Below are positions 23,901 to 31,442 of a DNA stretch of 64,000 nt, in pieces. The position numbers and the translations under genes are program-made. The DNA is from Actinoplanes subtropicus. GTDB lineage: Bacteria; Actinomycetota; Actinomycetes; Mycobacteriales; Micromonosporaceae. The first letter of the stretch is position 1. Each line of letters begins with the position of its first letter. The stretch is taken from NCBI RefSeq assembly GCF_000721705.1, contig NZ_JOJL01000037.1, positions 55,620 to 119,619 of the forward strand, given 5' to 3'. A model generated the notes under the pieces. That model was not told where the DNA came from. It saw only the letters and a list, made by a program, of their open reading frames with translations, and searched no databases.

Positions 23901-24564
23901 GGCACAGGCCGCCGAGGCGCAGGCCACCGCGGCGGCGCAGATCGCCGCGGCGCAGGCCGCGGCCCGCCAGCGGGACAGCGCGCAGGGCCAGTTCGCCGAC
24001 GAGACGATGGAACTGCCGATCTTCCGCGAGCTGGAATCGGCCTGGTTCACCACGGCGCACCCGGCCGAGCAGAAGCCGGCCGGTGACGATGTGGCGGCCC
24101 AACGCATTCCGACCGGCGAGCCGGCTCGTACGGTCGGCGTCCCGCAGCAGGCCGGATCGCCCGAATCACGCGACCAGGACCCCGCTCCGGTGGGCGTCGG
24201 GGCCGCGAACGGCTACGGTACTTCCAATGGGAACGGTTCCAACGGCGGCGGCGTGGCGACCAACCCGTGGCGCACCGCGGCCGACGAGGGCTGGCAGGCC
24301 GCCCGTGCGGCTGCCGAGCACACCGTTGACACCACCACCACAGCCGGGCTGCCCAAGCGGACACCGATGGCGCAGCTCGTCCCCGGCGGTGTCGACCGCG
24401 GCGGAAATCCCGCCCAGAAACGCACTCCCGAGGGTGTCCGCGGCCTCCTGTCCGCGTACCACCGGGGTGTGCAGCGCGGTCGCACCAAGGAACAATCGAC
24501 CAACCCGGAGGAGACTCCGGGAGGGCAGCAGTCCTCGCAGGCTGGCAAGGAGCATGAGGCATGA
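20950..24564 (+). CDS. cvnA: Conservon sensor-kinase-like protein CvnA (nitrate-sensor type)
   Basis: A 1204-residue membrane protein. Membrane span 1 is about 31-51, then an all-helical nitrate/nitrite-sensing-like external domain (about 55-330), span 2 (about 337-356), HAMP, a helical dimer region, and a GHKL ATPase with N box [12 protein letters not shown] (about 558) and G1 VEDRGIGIS (about 589). In the helical region I see no canonical H box, in line with other CvnA proteins. A Gly/Asn- and Pro-rich linker (about 667-1015) contains two 15-residue repeats. The C-terminal tail carries [12 protein letters not shown] and [16 protein letters not shown]. The GTG follows AGGAGG by 8 bases. CvnA-D form a membrane-linked GTPase system described in Streptomyces. 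Confidence 0.93.
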   Translation: MSKRPKTATGVMSRLRRPADRLRDLPIWSKLGLIMLVPTLATIIVGVSGLVDHINTASNAERARNLSALSEAAGGLVDRLQNERAYGVMIWEYAKTPVGQAATTAYLKENAATDQAKVPYSQQKASLDDVPPKVATLLLRLDRNLEELPAKRTSIAKGSLSSAADVEDTYNVLINDLLTVRDVSAQLSSDPTLADHLRTVAAVARAKEYIAEQRDIGHEVLHAGDFNANLRQQFLLTVTGFQLASDTVHSIGTDSEVQLFDRIQNVPDGRAATNLTVQLKSLQGANTHNIPYDAQSWEKAMIGYNNLFRQVEQKLDADVVAQATSLRNDVNRRVFIETSVLLAMLLLAILFAWLVARSMARSLRELRQGALSVAQFGLPHAVSRLRDPALATSLTPAQVADQIAEPLPVRSRDEFGQVTEAFNAVHLEAVRTAAEQAALRASVATMFVNLARRSQILVDRLIGHLDRLERGEEDPDRLAELFQLDHLATRMRRNDENLLVLAGADSTRVQREPAALIDVLRAAQSEVEHYTRIEFGMIDRDIEVAAHAVNDMVHLVAELFDNATAFSPPNSTVTVEARRLGDGALLSVEDRGIGISREQLRDLNDRLANPPMVDVAVSRMMGLVVVARLANRHAVKVELRPADSERGTVAEVGLPIQVLIAGAMAGRSVQPGGFESLQQGGRPGLPEPLALESGRGGYTGGRPFDPNPPMNNGGMLGAGGRSVPAWSDLTGAPANGSNGQGGYGGSNGFGPGNGQGGYGGSNGFGPNGSTNGSNGNGTANGFYGPRSNEMIPPLPSGPQGFAGPDGLPQRRNGEQPRPDGDTGYGGTIPRQLPSNPESQRGFVPPVSAPPVPPVSAPPVSSPYARPTSVPPANEPPVSGPPTTGAPVAPPAWPPVAPERDQTAAPHVPENLAAALDMTAEIPRYRPGGVDQQPEVERPNNPQTAPIPSSAPPARPVSGTPISGASPIDAQRAAAAARAAHEIAAAQAAEAQATAAAQIAAAQAAARQRDSAQGQFADETMELPIFRELESAWFTTAHPAEQKPAGDDVAAQRIPTGEPARTVGVPQQAGSPESRDQDPAPVGVGAANGYGTSNGNGSNGGGVATNPWRTAADEGWQAARAAAEHTVDTTTTAGLPKRTPMAQLVPGGVDRGGNPAQKRTPEGVRGLLSAYHRGVQRGRTKEQSTNPEETPGGQQSSQAGKEHEA
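23161..23250 (+). repeat. Two 45-bp tandem repeats inside cvnA
   Basis: Two adjacent 45-base units encode the 15-residue unit [15 protein letters not shown] (second copy ends PN). They differ by one synonymous base and at the final codon. They lie in the Gly/Asn-rich linker after the ATPase domain and are likely to vary in copy number between strains. Confidence 0.85.
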
Positions 24565-24965
24565 CATCTACGCAGGATCTCGGTTGGCTCCTGGCCAACT
24601 TCGCCGACCGCGTTCCCGGAGTCGCACATGCGATCGCGGTCTCCGCCGATGGTCTGCTCCTGGCAGCCTCGCGGGACCTTCCGCGTGACCGCGCCGACCA
24701 GCTGGCGGCCATCGCCTCCGGCCTGGTCAGCCTCACTCAGGGTGCCGCACGGTGCTTCGAGGGCGGTGCGGTTCTGCAGACGGTCGTCGAGATGGACAAC
24801 GGGTTCCTCTTCCTGATGTCGATCTCCGACGGTTCGTCGTTCGCGGTCCTCGCGGCGCGCAGCTGTGACGTCGGGCAGGTCGGTTACGAGATGGCTCTTC
24901 TCGTTGACCGGGTCGGCGAGGCACTCACTCCGGCCCCGCGGTCCGCCGCCGGGGTACTCGGCTGA
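24561..24965 (+). CDS. cvnB: Conservon roadblock/LC7 protein CvnB
   Basis: A 134-residue roadblock/LC7-fold protein with the usual [30 protein letters not shown] opening, given here as [15 protein letters not shown] then [12 protein letters not shown]. In conservons it interacts with the CvnA and CvnD proteins, like MglB-type regulators of small GTPases. The ATG overlaps the cvnA stop by 4 bases, showing translational coupling. Length and strand order are standard. Confidence 0.93.
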   Translation: MTSTQDLGWLLANFADRVPGVAHAIAVSADGLLLAASRDLPRDRADQLAAIASGLVSLTQGAARCFEGGAVLQTVVEMDNGFLFLMSISDGSSFAVLAARSCDVGQVGYEMALLVDRVGEALTPAPRSAAGVLG

Positions 24966-25009
24966 ACGGGCCGTGTGCCGGCTCAGCCAACGGGGTTCAC
25001 CGGACCGTT

Positions 25010-25035
25010 CCGCCGAGGGTTGGTCCACTCGGCGG
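25010..25035 (+). promoter_or_regulatory. Hairpin in the cvnB-cvnC gap
   Basis: Arms ccgccgag and ctcggcgg pair perfectly around a 10-base loop, within a 126-base gap. The rest of the operon is overlapping or coupled, so this hairpin may adjust the ratio of cvnAB to cvnCD. It lacks a T-run. Confidence 0.45.
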
Positions 25036-25091
25036 CTGTCCAAAACAGTTAAGACACATACACTTCTAAGGGTTCGAGGAAGGGGTGAGCG

Positions 25092-25478
25092 GTGACGATG
25101 CCCGAGCGCGATGAGCCGACCGGCGCGCTGGTCAGGCCGTACGCCGTGACCCGCGGTCGGACCCGGCCGAAGCTTGAGATAGCGCTGGAAGCGCTGGTCG
25201 AGACAACCGTGCGCGGCCGATCAGGAATGATCCGTGCAGGGCAGGGTGGAAGCGAGCATCAGTACATCGCGGCTATGTGCGACGGCGGCCGTGTGCAGTC
25301 GCTCGCCGAAATCGCCGCACGCATGCAACTGCCGCTCGGTGTGGCTCGAGTGATCGTCGCCGACATGGCCTCCGATGGCCTGGTCGCGGTGTACGAGCCC
25401 ACCTCGCTGGAAGACGAGACCGACGCGGTAGGCACTGAACTGCTGGAAAGGGTGCTGAGTGGACTTCGCAGGCTCTGA
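25092..25478 (+). CDS. cvnC: Conservon DUF742 protein CvnC
   Basis: A 128-residue DUF742 protein. LVRPYAVTRGRTRP near the N-terminus and the winged-helix-like IAARMQLPLGVARVIVADMASDGLV in the C-terminal half (written IAARMQLPLGVAR and VIVADMASDGLV) are family hallmarks. GTG at 25092 follows aggaagggg; an ATG at 25098 is an alternative. The 3' end overlaps cvnD by 20 bases. Between the two conserved blocks is an extra GRSGMIRAGQGGSEHQYIA stretch, longer than in typical CvnC proteins as I remember them. Confidence 0.9.
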   Translation: MTMPERDEPTGALVRPYAVTRGRTRPKLEIALEALVETTVRGRSGMIRAGQGGSEHQYIAAMCDGGRVQSLAEIAARMQLPLGVARVIVADMASDGLVAVYEPTSLEDETDAVGTELLERVLSGLRRL

Positions 25479-26070
25479 CATGTCGCACCGTCCCGCGGCT
25501 GGCGGGCGCGTTACATCGGCGAAGATTGTCATCGCCGGTGGGTTCGGCGTCGGTAAGACGACGCTGGTCGGGTCGGTCTCGGAGATCACCCCGCTGACCA
25601 CCGAGGCCATCATGACCTCGGCCGGTGTGGGTGTCGAGGACAACCGGCAGGTGCCGGGCAAGATGACGACCACCGTCGCCATGGACTTCGGCCGTATCAG
25701 CATCGACCGTGACCTGATCCTCTACCTCTTCGGCACCCCCGGCCAGACCCGGTTCTGGTTCATGTGGGACGAGCTGGTGCGGGGCGCGATCGGTGCCGTG
25801 GTCATGGTGGACACTCGCCGTCTCGCCGACTGCTTCGCCGCCATCGACTTCTTCGAGCACCGTCGCCTGCCGTACCTGGTGGCGATCAACTGCTTCGACG
25901 GCATGCAGTACCACAACGCGCAGGACGTTCGCGACGCGCTCGCGATCTCCAGCGACGTGCCGGTGGTGAGCTGCGACGCCCGTAACCGTGAGTCGACGAA
26001 GAACGTCCTCATCTCGCTCGTCGAGTATGTGCTGACGATGCGTCGCTCACGCGCCGTAGCGCCCGCGTAG
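25459..26070 (+). CDS. cvnD: Conservon small GTPase CvnD
   Basis: A 203-residue ATP/GTP-binding protein of the MglA/Arf-like prokaryotic group. G1 is GGFGVGKTT (about 27-35). The usual DxxG is FGTPGQ and the usual NKxD is NCFD, both normal substitutions for CvnD. The gene starts inside cvnC, so coupling is likely. It is the last gene of the operon: a 16-bp stem hairpin at 26217 follows. Its nucleotide state is presumably set by CvnB/CvnA. Confidence 0.92.
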   Translation: MDFAGSDMSHRPAAGGRVTSAKIVIAGGFGVGKTTLVGSVSEITPLTTEAIMTSAGVGVEDNRQVPGKMTTTVAMDFGRISIDRDLILYLFGTPGQTRFWFMWDELVRGAIGAVVMVDTRRLADCFAAIDFFEHRRLPYLVAINCFDGMQYHNAQDVRDALAISSDVPVVSCDARNRESTKNVLISLVEYVLTMRRSRAVAPA

Positions 26071-26435
26071 CGAGGGCGACCTCTGCTCGCAGAAAGCGCG
26101 AGCCGAAGTCGCCCGCTATATTTCTGCTCCGGGGGCCGAGCTCCCGGAAACCCCGCGCCTGATGGTTGCGCTAACCGGCCCTCTCACTGAGGGTGACGAA
26201 TGAGTCGCGTTGATGGAAGCCCCGCTCCGACTGGTCGGAGCGGGGCTTCTGCATGCTCGCATCCCGCGGGCGCCCCGGGCGGCCGCCGGAGGGGGCGCTG
26301 AGCGGGCGCTTACCGGCCCGGTAGAGGCGTGTGGTGGCCGCGGGTACCAGGGAGACCCGCGGCGTCGATACGGGGCTTGTAGAGGGCTCACGGCCCGGGT
26401 GTCGAAGCCCGCGTGGTGGCGCCGTACGCGGCAGG
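26071..26435. other. Intergenic region after the conservon
   Basis: About 365 bases between cvnD and the next gene. It contains the strong terminator at 26217-26250 and a small GC hairpin around 26120-26137 (cggg/cccg). Open frames crossing it look like non-coding shadows. I looked for a tRNA around 26130-26215 and did not find a T-loop GTTCGA-type motif or an acceptor stem. Confidence 0.6.
26217..26250 (+). terminator. Terminator hairpin after cvnABCD
   Basis: A perfect 34-base inverted repeat: arm gaagccccgctccgac, centre tg, then its complement. The stem is 16 base pairs, although the bases nearest the centre must open to form a loop. It is followed by ctgcatg, so no long U-tract; it should work in either direction. 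Confidence 0.85.
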
Positions 26436-27080
26436 ATGGCGGGCATGACGAAGCTGACGGGAAAGCAGATCGCCGCGGAGGGCCTGACCGGCTGGGTGAT
26501 GCTGGCCAACAGCCTGCGGAGCCGGATCCGCAGCGGGGACTTCGCGACCGGCCTGGCCCTGGCGAACGCGATCGGCCGGGCCGCCGAGGAGATGAATCAC
26601 CACCCCGACCTCGACCTGCGCTATCCACACCTCGACGTACGACTGTCCAGTCACGACGACAACGGGGTCACCGGGCGGGACGTCCGGCTGGCCCGCACCA
26701 TCTCCGGCCTGGTCGCCGACGCCGGGCTGACCCAAACCACGTCCGGGGTCAGCGAGCTCGAGCTGGGCCTGGACACGCCGGCGCTCGCCACGGTGCTGCC
26801 GTTCTGGGGTGCGGTGCTGGCCATGGAGAGCAGCGGCCAGGACCTGCGTGACCGAGCCGGGACGCTGCCGTCGGTCTGGTTCCAGGAGTCGGGCAGCGAG
26901 GAGCCACGCCAGCGCTGGCACCCGGACATCTGGGTCGACCCGGCCGAGGTGCAGCCCCGGATCGACGCGGCGATCGCGGCCGGCGGCTCACTGGTCAGCG
27001 ACGCGGAGGCGCCGAGCTTCTGGGTGCTGGCCGACCCCGAGGGCAACAAGGTCTGCCTGTGCACCTGGCAGGCGCGATAG
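26436..27080 (+). CDS. Pterin-4a-carbinolamine dehydratase / VOC-domain fusion
   Basis: A 214-residue protein. Residues about 1-95 are a pterin-4a-carbinolamine dehydratase-like domain (ALANAIGRAAEEMNHHPDLDLRYPHLDVRLSSHD in pieces: RAAEEMNHHPDL holds the conserved double His, and PHLDVRLSSHD follows). Residues about 105-214 are a glyoxalase/VOC-like domain ending FWVLADPEGNKVCLCTW. The first domain recycles hydroxylated pterin cofactor in the general family; the second has a divergent metal site. ATGs at 26436 and 26445 are both possible. Similar fusions occur in actinobacteria as I recall; the true substrate is unknown. Confidence 0.82.
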   Translation: MAGMTKLTGKQIAAEGLTGWVMLANSLRSRIRSGDFATGLALANAIGRAAEEMNHHPDLDLRYPHLDVRLSSHDDNGVTGRDVRLARTISGLVADAGLTQTTSGVSELELGLDTPALATVLPFWGAVLAMESSGQDLRDRAGTLPSVWFQESGSEEPRQRWHPDIWVDPAEVQPRIDAAIAAGGSLVSDAEAPSFWVLADPEGNKVCLCTWQAR

Positions 27081-27099
27081 CCCCCGTCGGGGCTATCGC
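27074..27099 (+). terminator. Terminator hairpin overlapping the dehydratase/VOC stop
   Basis: Arms gcgatagcccc and ggggctatcgc (11 bp, perfect) enclose cgtc. The stem begins inside the last codons and includes the TAG stop, a compact arrangement. Confidence 0.8.
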
Positions 27100-27146
27100 C
27101 CGCGGAGCGAAGCGGAGCCAGCCAGCTCAGCGATAGCGGACATGGC

Positions 27147-27180
27147 AGTGGCCGCGGTCCCAGATAGGGTCGCGGCCACT
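27147..27180 (-). terminator. Terminator-like hairpin after the IS110-like gene
   Basis: Arms agtggccgcg and cgcggccact pair perfectly across a 14-base loop. It lies 14 bases beyond the stop of the minus-strand gene at 27194, so it should end the long minus-strand unit that starts at deoC, opposite the terminator at 27074. Confidence 0.7.
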
Positions 27181-27193
27181 CAGGAAAGAGTCC

Positions 27194-29593
27194 CTACCGG
27201 GAGCCGTAGTTCGCGTTGTTGTTGTTCCGGTACTCGTCGGCGCCCTCGCGGTCGCGGGTGAAATCCCACCCGCCGGCCGACTCGCGACCCGGGCGGCCAC
27301 CCATCGCGAACCCGCCGATCTCCTGACCCCGGCGCCAGCCACGGAAGTAGCCCGTGGTGTGCGCCGCGATGCTCGCCGCGTCGCGCACGATGCGCAGCGG
27401 GCGCTCGTCGCGCAGCGGGGAGCCCGGCACCAGGTTGGCCTGCGGGACCCGCTTCGGCAGCCCGGCCGGGGTCTCCGCCGCGATCTCGGGCGTGGCCGCG
27501 CGCTCGGCGGCCCGCCACCCGCTGTCGTTCGGGTTGGCCCAGTCGAGATCGGCCGACGTGTCGGTGTGCCCGGTGAACCAGGCCGAGCGAGCCGCCGCGA
27601 AGATCAGCAGGTCGGTGTCGTTGCTGTCGGCCCCGACCGGCGGCGTGGTGCTGCGGTCGAGCGCGGTCAGCTTGGTGCTCGTGGAACTGGTCATGCTCGG
27701 CGCGGAGACGCTGCGGCGGACCGTGCCGGTGCGGCCGCGCTCGCCGTCGACCACCCGCAGCGAGGGCGGCTCGCTGATCGGCGGCAGGTCGGTGACCGTC
27801 GTCTCCAGGCCGCTGGCGCCCAGCTGGGACTCCACCAGGCGCAGGGCCGGCGGCTCCTTGGGCATGTCCTGCCAGGGCGGCTTGACCCGGCCGGTGTCGG
27901 TCGGCGGCGCGCTGATCGAGGCGGCCTCGTCGCCGCTCGGGTTGATGAGCGGCCAGTTCGCCCGGGAGCCGGGCTCGGCCGGCTCGGGTCGCTGGGTCTG
28001 CATCGGCAGCGACGAGTAGTCGGTGGCGCTGCCCGGGGCGGCCGGGCTCGACGGCGCGCGGCTGGGCCGCGGCGGGATGACCGTGCGCTGCCGCTCGGCG
28101 CGGGCACTGTTGATCGCCGCGTTGGTGAGCGTGGCCCGGAACGGCTGCCCGCTCTCGGCCGGCGACACCGAGGCGGGAGGCAGCGAGCCACCGGACAACG
28201 GCACCTCGGCGAACGAGGGTGGCGACGACGCCCCTCCGGCGAACGAGGGTGGCGACGACGGCCCCCCGGCGAATGAGGGCGGCGACGACGGCGACAGCGG
28301 TGCCGGGGGCGCCGAGGACGTCGGCCGGGTGGGCGGCAATGACGCCGCCGGGTACGCGGCCGGCGACGACGGCGCCGCGGCCGCGGCGGGCCGCGAGCCG
28401 GGCGTGATCGGCGTCATGCCGGGCGGGGGCGGCGGCACCGAGACCGGGCGATTGCTCGGGCCCGGCGCGCGGTTGGGGAACATCGCCGCGGCGGCGGGCG
28501 CCGCGGGCGGCGGGGTGACCGGGCGCGGCGCGAGCGGCGGCGGGGCCACCGGGTCGGGCGCGACCGGCGGCGCGTTCATCGGCCGCGGGACGGCGCCGGG
28601 GCCGGTGCTGGTCGGCTCGTGGCGGCTGCGCCGACCGGCGGCGGCCGGCGGGACGGAGCGCAGCGCGGCCGCGGCAGCCGCGGCGGCCGCGGCGGCCGGC
28701 TCGGCCCGGCGGGTGGTCGGCGTGCTGCGCGAGGCGATCGTGCCGATCAGCGAGGCGCAGGCGGCGTCGCAGGCGCGGACCGCGGCGATCGCCTTGCGGA
28801 CCGTCTCGGCGGCGGCCGGGGCGAGCGACTTGTTGACCCCACCGCGGCGGGGGGACTCGCTGATCGCGACCTGCAGCGCGGTGACCGCGGCGATGATCTC
28901 GTCGTCGGTGCCGGCGCCGGCGCGGATCAGCTCGGCCGCGACCTGCTCGGCGACCTGCTGCGGCTCGGCGCCCTGCGAGGTGAGCCGGCCCGGCTCGGGC
29001 AGCGCGTCGAGGACGGAGAGGGCGAGCGCGTGGGACGGATCCGGATAGGCCCGGAGGGCCGCGGGGTAGAGCTCGCGGAGCACCTCACGCAGCGCAACGG
29101 CGGCCGCGTTACGGCCCGTCAGCAGCGCCACGTGGGCGGCCAGGACCGGCTTGTAGCTGACCAGCTCGCGGGGGGTGGTCTGGTTGACCGCGGCGATCGC
29201 GCCGGCCTGCAGCGCCCGGGCCAGGCCCACGGCACGACGGGCGGCCGGCGGCGCCTGCATCTCCTCGATCGAGTCGTCGTCGGCGAAGCGCTCGGCGAAG
29301 TCGTCGGTGGTGTCGTCGTCGGTGACGACCAGTGGCCGGCCCGCCGCGGTGAGCAACGAGGTGACCAGGTGATCGTCGCTGTCGGCGGCCACCGCGGCGT
29401 CGGTGAACCCACTCGTCCGTTCCACGAGCAGCATGCCCAGCTCGGCGTAACCGCCGGGGTCGTCGCTGATCTCGTGGACGCCGAGCAGCCGGCCTGCGTC
29501 ATCAACCACGGCGACGGTCAGCTGCGCGGCTGAGGCCGCACGCACCGAATCATCAGCCGACGCGAGACCGCAGTACACGCGCACGAGCGCCAC
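27194..29593 (-). CDS. IS110-transposase-like N-terminus fused to a Pro-rich linker and a CvnA-type tail
   Basis: A 799-residue protein. Residues 1-230 resemble IS110-family transposases: VYCGLASADD ... LTVAVVDDAGRLLGVHE, VTSLLTAAGRPLVVTDDD, and LREVLRELYPAALRAYPDP. The first catalytic Asp of this fold (GIDxxK-like) is replaced: CGLAS. The acidic cluster after AVAADSDDH is also unusual, so a nuclease role is doubtful. Residues about 310-650 are Ala/Pro/Ser-rich with SPPSFAGG repeats. The C-terminus (about 665-790) has LLIFAAARSAWF, GWRAAERA, and AGLPKRVPQANLVPG, closely matching the tail of CvnA about 3 kb away. GTG at 29593 follows GGAGGAGG. No terminal repeats or target duplications were seen. 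Confidence 0.75.
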   Translation of the reverse strand: MALVRVYCGLASADDSVRAASAAQLTVAVVDDAGRLLGVHEISDDPGGYAELGMLLVERTSGFTDAAVAADSDDHLVTSLLTAAGRPLVVTDDDTTDDFAERFADDDSIEEMQAPPAARRAVGLARALQAGAIAAVNQTTPRELVSYKPVLAAHVALLTGRNAAAVALREVLRELYPAALRAYPDPSHALALSVLDALPEPGRLTSQGAEPQQVAEQVAAELIRAGAGTDDEIIAAVTALQVAISESPRRGGVNKSLAPAAAETVRKAIAAVRACDAACASLIGTIASRSTPTTRRAEPAAAAAAAAAAALRSVPPAAAGRRSRHEPTSTGPGAVPRPMNAPPVAPDPVAPPPLAPRPVTPPPAAPAAAAMFPNRAPGPSNRPVSVPPPPPGMTPITPGSRPAAAAAPSSPAAYPAASLPPTRPTSSAPPAPLSPSSPPSFAGGPSSPPSFAGGASSPPSFAEVPLSGGSLPPASVSPAESGQPFRATLTNAAINSARAERQRTVIPPRPSRAPSSPAAPGSATDYSSLPMQTQRPEPAEPGSRANWPLINPSGDEAASISAPPTDTGRVKPPWQDMPKEPPALRLVESQLGASGLETTVTDLPPISEPPSLRVVDGERGRTGTVRRSVSAPSMTSSTSTKLTALDRSTTPPVGADSNDTDLLIFAAARSAWFTGHTDTSADLDWANPNDSGWRAAERAATPEIAAETPAGLPKRVPQANLVPGSPLRDERPLRIVRDAASIAAHTTGYFRGWRRGQEIGGFAMGGRPGRESAGGWDFTRDREGADEYRNNNNANYGSR
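28207..28296 (-). repeat. Three 30-bp tandem repeats inside the IS110-like gene
   Basis: Three near-identical 30-base units encode the decapeptide SSPPSFAGGx, located in the Pro-rich linker. Copies differ by a few bases. Such a repeat suggests a flexible, possibly binding, linker. Confidence 0.8.
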
Positions 29594-29661
29594 GGCGTCG
29601 TCCTCCTCCCCGGGGATGGGATGCTGTCGTTGGCCAAGCACTGATGGTCCCTGGTTAGGGG

Positions 29662-30516
29662 TCAGTCGCGCCAGTCCACAGCGGCAGAGATCTTGCCGAT
29701 TACCGAGCGCCATCCGAGACTTGCCTGTTGTGCCCCGATTTTCTTCAATCGACGGCGACCGAAGAATCCACCCATCCCCCCGCTTTCCGCGGACCGGAGG
29801 GCCTCGTCGAGGTCATCGAGCGGCGAGCCGGGCGACAGGGCCAGGATCACCGGGTTGAGCCGAAGAGCATACCCCAGGTCGCGAGCCACCTCGCCGGCCG
29901 CGATGAGCAACGGCAGGTCCCACGTATCGTGCCCGCCGCGCAGGTTTTCCACCACGAGGTCGAGCTCGTAGCGGTCGTCCGGCGACGGGTCGATGTCGGT
30001 CGACTGTACCCGCTCGGCCAGGGTCGCCCAGCTGTCGAGTTGTGCGAGGTCGTGCGGTGCACCCGATCGAATGAAGGAGACCAGCGACTCGGGGCTCTTG
30101 AAGGCGAGCAGGCGGCCCTTGTGACTGAGGAACATGGGCACTTCCTCGTCGGCAGGCTCCGCCTCCTTTTCCTCCTCCTCGAAGTCGGCCGGGTCGGGCT
30201 CGTCACCCTTTTCCGCGGCGGCGTCCTCCTCGCCCTCGGCCAGCAGGGCCTGGAACTCCTCGTCGACGATGATCTCTTCCTCGTCGTCGGCGGTGGAGCC
30301 GCCCTTGCGGGCGTCGAACAGGTCTTCCTCCTCGACCGTCTCGGTCGGGGTCAGCTCGGACGACATCCGGAAGGCGCGCAGGGTCAGCGCGACACCGGCC
30401 GGCAGGGCGATCTCGACCGGCTCGATCCGGACGTCCTCCCAGAGCTCCTGGCCGGAGAGACCGGACTTCTCGTCCACGGGCGTGGACGCCTCGGACTCGT
30501 CGGACTGGCTGGCCAC
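29662..30516 (-). CDS. Acidic hypothetical protein (284 aa)
   Basis: The start is placed at the GTG at 30516 because ggagg lies 5 bases upstream of it; a longer ATG start at 30567 lacks one. An N-terminal segment (WEDVRIEPVEIALPAGVALTLRAFR) is followed by a very acidic stretch (about residues 60-130, repeated E and D) and a folded C-terminal part with KGRLLAFKSPESLVSFIRSG and YELDLVVENLRGGHDTWDLPLL. I do not recognise a family. It is on the same strand as, and about 70 bases from, both neighbours, so it may share the deoC-to-27194 transcript. Confidence 0.7.
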   Translation of the reverse strand: MASQSDESEASTPVDEKSGLSGQELWEDVRIEPVEIALPAGVALTLRAFRMSSELTPTETVEEEDLFDARKGGSTADDEEEIIVDEEFQALLAEGEEDAAAEKGDEPDPADFEEEEKEAEPADEEVPMFLSHKGRLLAFKSPESLVSFIRSGAPHDLAQLDSWATLAERVQSTDIDPSPDDRYELDLVVENLRGGHDTWDLPLLIAAGEVARDLGYALRLNPVILALSPGSPLDDLDEALRSAESGGMGGFFGRRRLKKIGAQQASLGWRSVIGKISAAVDWRD

Positions 30517-30587
30517 GGTGACCTCCGGGATGACATGCGCTCGGCTGGACGGTGATTCTGCCGACACACCCTAATAGGCGTGCCTGT

Positions 30588-31442
30588 TCAATACCCCTTC
30601 GGGTGCCAGACCGTCTTCGTCTCCAGCAAAGCGGTCATCGGCCGCAGGCCCGGGTCGGCCGTGAAGTCGACCTTGCCGCGCGGGCGGAGGACCCGCTTGA
30701 GCGTGCCCGAGGCGGTCCGTTCCAGCTCGGCAGCCAGTTCCGGGTCGGTCACGCCGGTCAGGTCGAGCGCGTTGACGTCGTCGTGCGAGGCGAGCCAGGG
30801 CGCGGTCTCGGCGGCGTGGCCGGTGAGGATGTTGACCACCCCGCCGGGCACGTCCGAGGTGGCCAGGACCTCGGCCAGGGTGATCGCCACCTGCGGGCCG
30901 GCCGCCAGCACCACCACGGTGTTGCCGGTGACGATCGCCGGGGCGACCACACTGACCAGGCCGAGCAGCGACGCCGGGGCGACCACGCCGACCACGCCGG
31001 TGGGCTCGGGCGAGGAGATGTTGAAGAACGGGCCGGCCACCGGGTTGGCGTTGCCGGCCAACTGGGCGATCTTGTCGGACCAGCCCGCGTACCAGATCAG
31101 GCGGTCGATCGCGGCGTCCACCTCGGCGGCCGGGACGCCCAGGGCGGCGAACTCGGCCCGGCGCGCCTCGACCATCTCGGCTATCCGGTAGACGACCTGG
31201 CCGCGGTTGTACGCGGTGGCACCGGCCCACTTGGGCTGGGCCTTGCGGGCCGCCACGACCGCGTCGCGCGCGTCCTTGCGGGAGGCGAGGGCCACGTTGT
31301 CGCCGTCCACGAGATAGGTCCGTCCTGACTCGCTGCGCGGGAAGGTCCCGCCGACATACAGCTTGTAGGTCTTACGCACCGAAAGGCGCACGGGAGCCGC
31401 CGCGGCGGCCTTGGGCGCCTTGGTGGGTGCTGACTTAGGCAA
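30588..31442 (-). CDS. Truncated aldehyde-dehydrogenase-like protein
   Basis: A 284-residue paralogue of the neighbouring aldehyde dehydrogenase. It keeps the N-terminal cofactor half (YKLYVGGTFPRSESGRTY; VAPAIVTGNTVVVLAAG; VPGGVVNILTGHA) but stops where the full enzyme has LELGGKAANIVF, so it lacks the catalytic Glu, the catalytic Cys and the oligomer region. The end is a distinct TVWHPKGY tail. The start is probably TTG at 31442, overlapping the upstream stop by 8 bases; internal GTGs are alternatives. It is intact in frame, not visibly decayed, so may be a regulatory or structural partner. Confidence 0.72.
   Translation of the reverse strand: MPKSAPTKAPKAAAAAPVRLSVRKTYKLYVGGTFPRSESGRTYLVDGDNVALASRKDARDAVVAARKAQPKWAGATAYNRGQVVYRIAEMVEARRAEFAALGVPAAEVDAAIDRLIWYAGWSDKIAQLAGNANPVAGPFFNISSPEPTGVVGVVAPASLLGLVSVVAPAIVTGNTVVVLAAGPQVAITLAEVLATSDVPGGVVNILTGHAAETAPWLASHDDVNALDLTGVTDPELAAELERTASGTLKRVLRPRGKVDFTADPGLRPMTALLETKTVWHPKGY

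Noticed and set aside
26120..26216. Possible tRNA between cvnD and the terminator
   Set aside because: No T-loop sequence, no acceptor stem pairing and no clear anticodon arm could be found.
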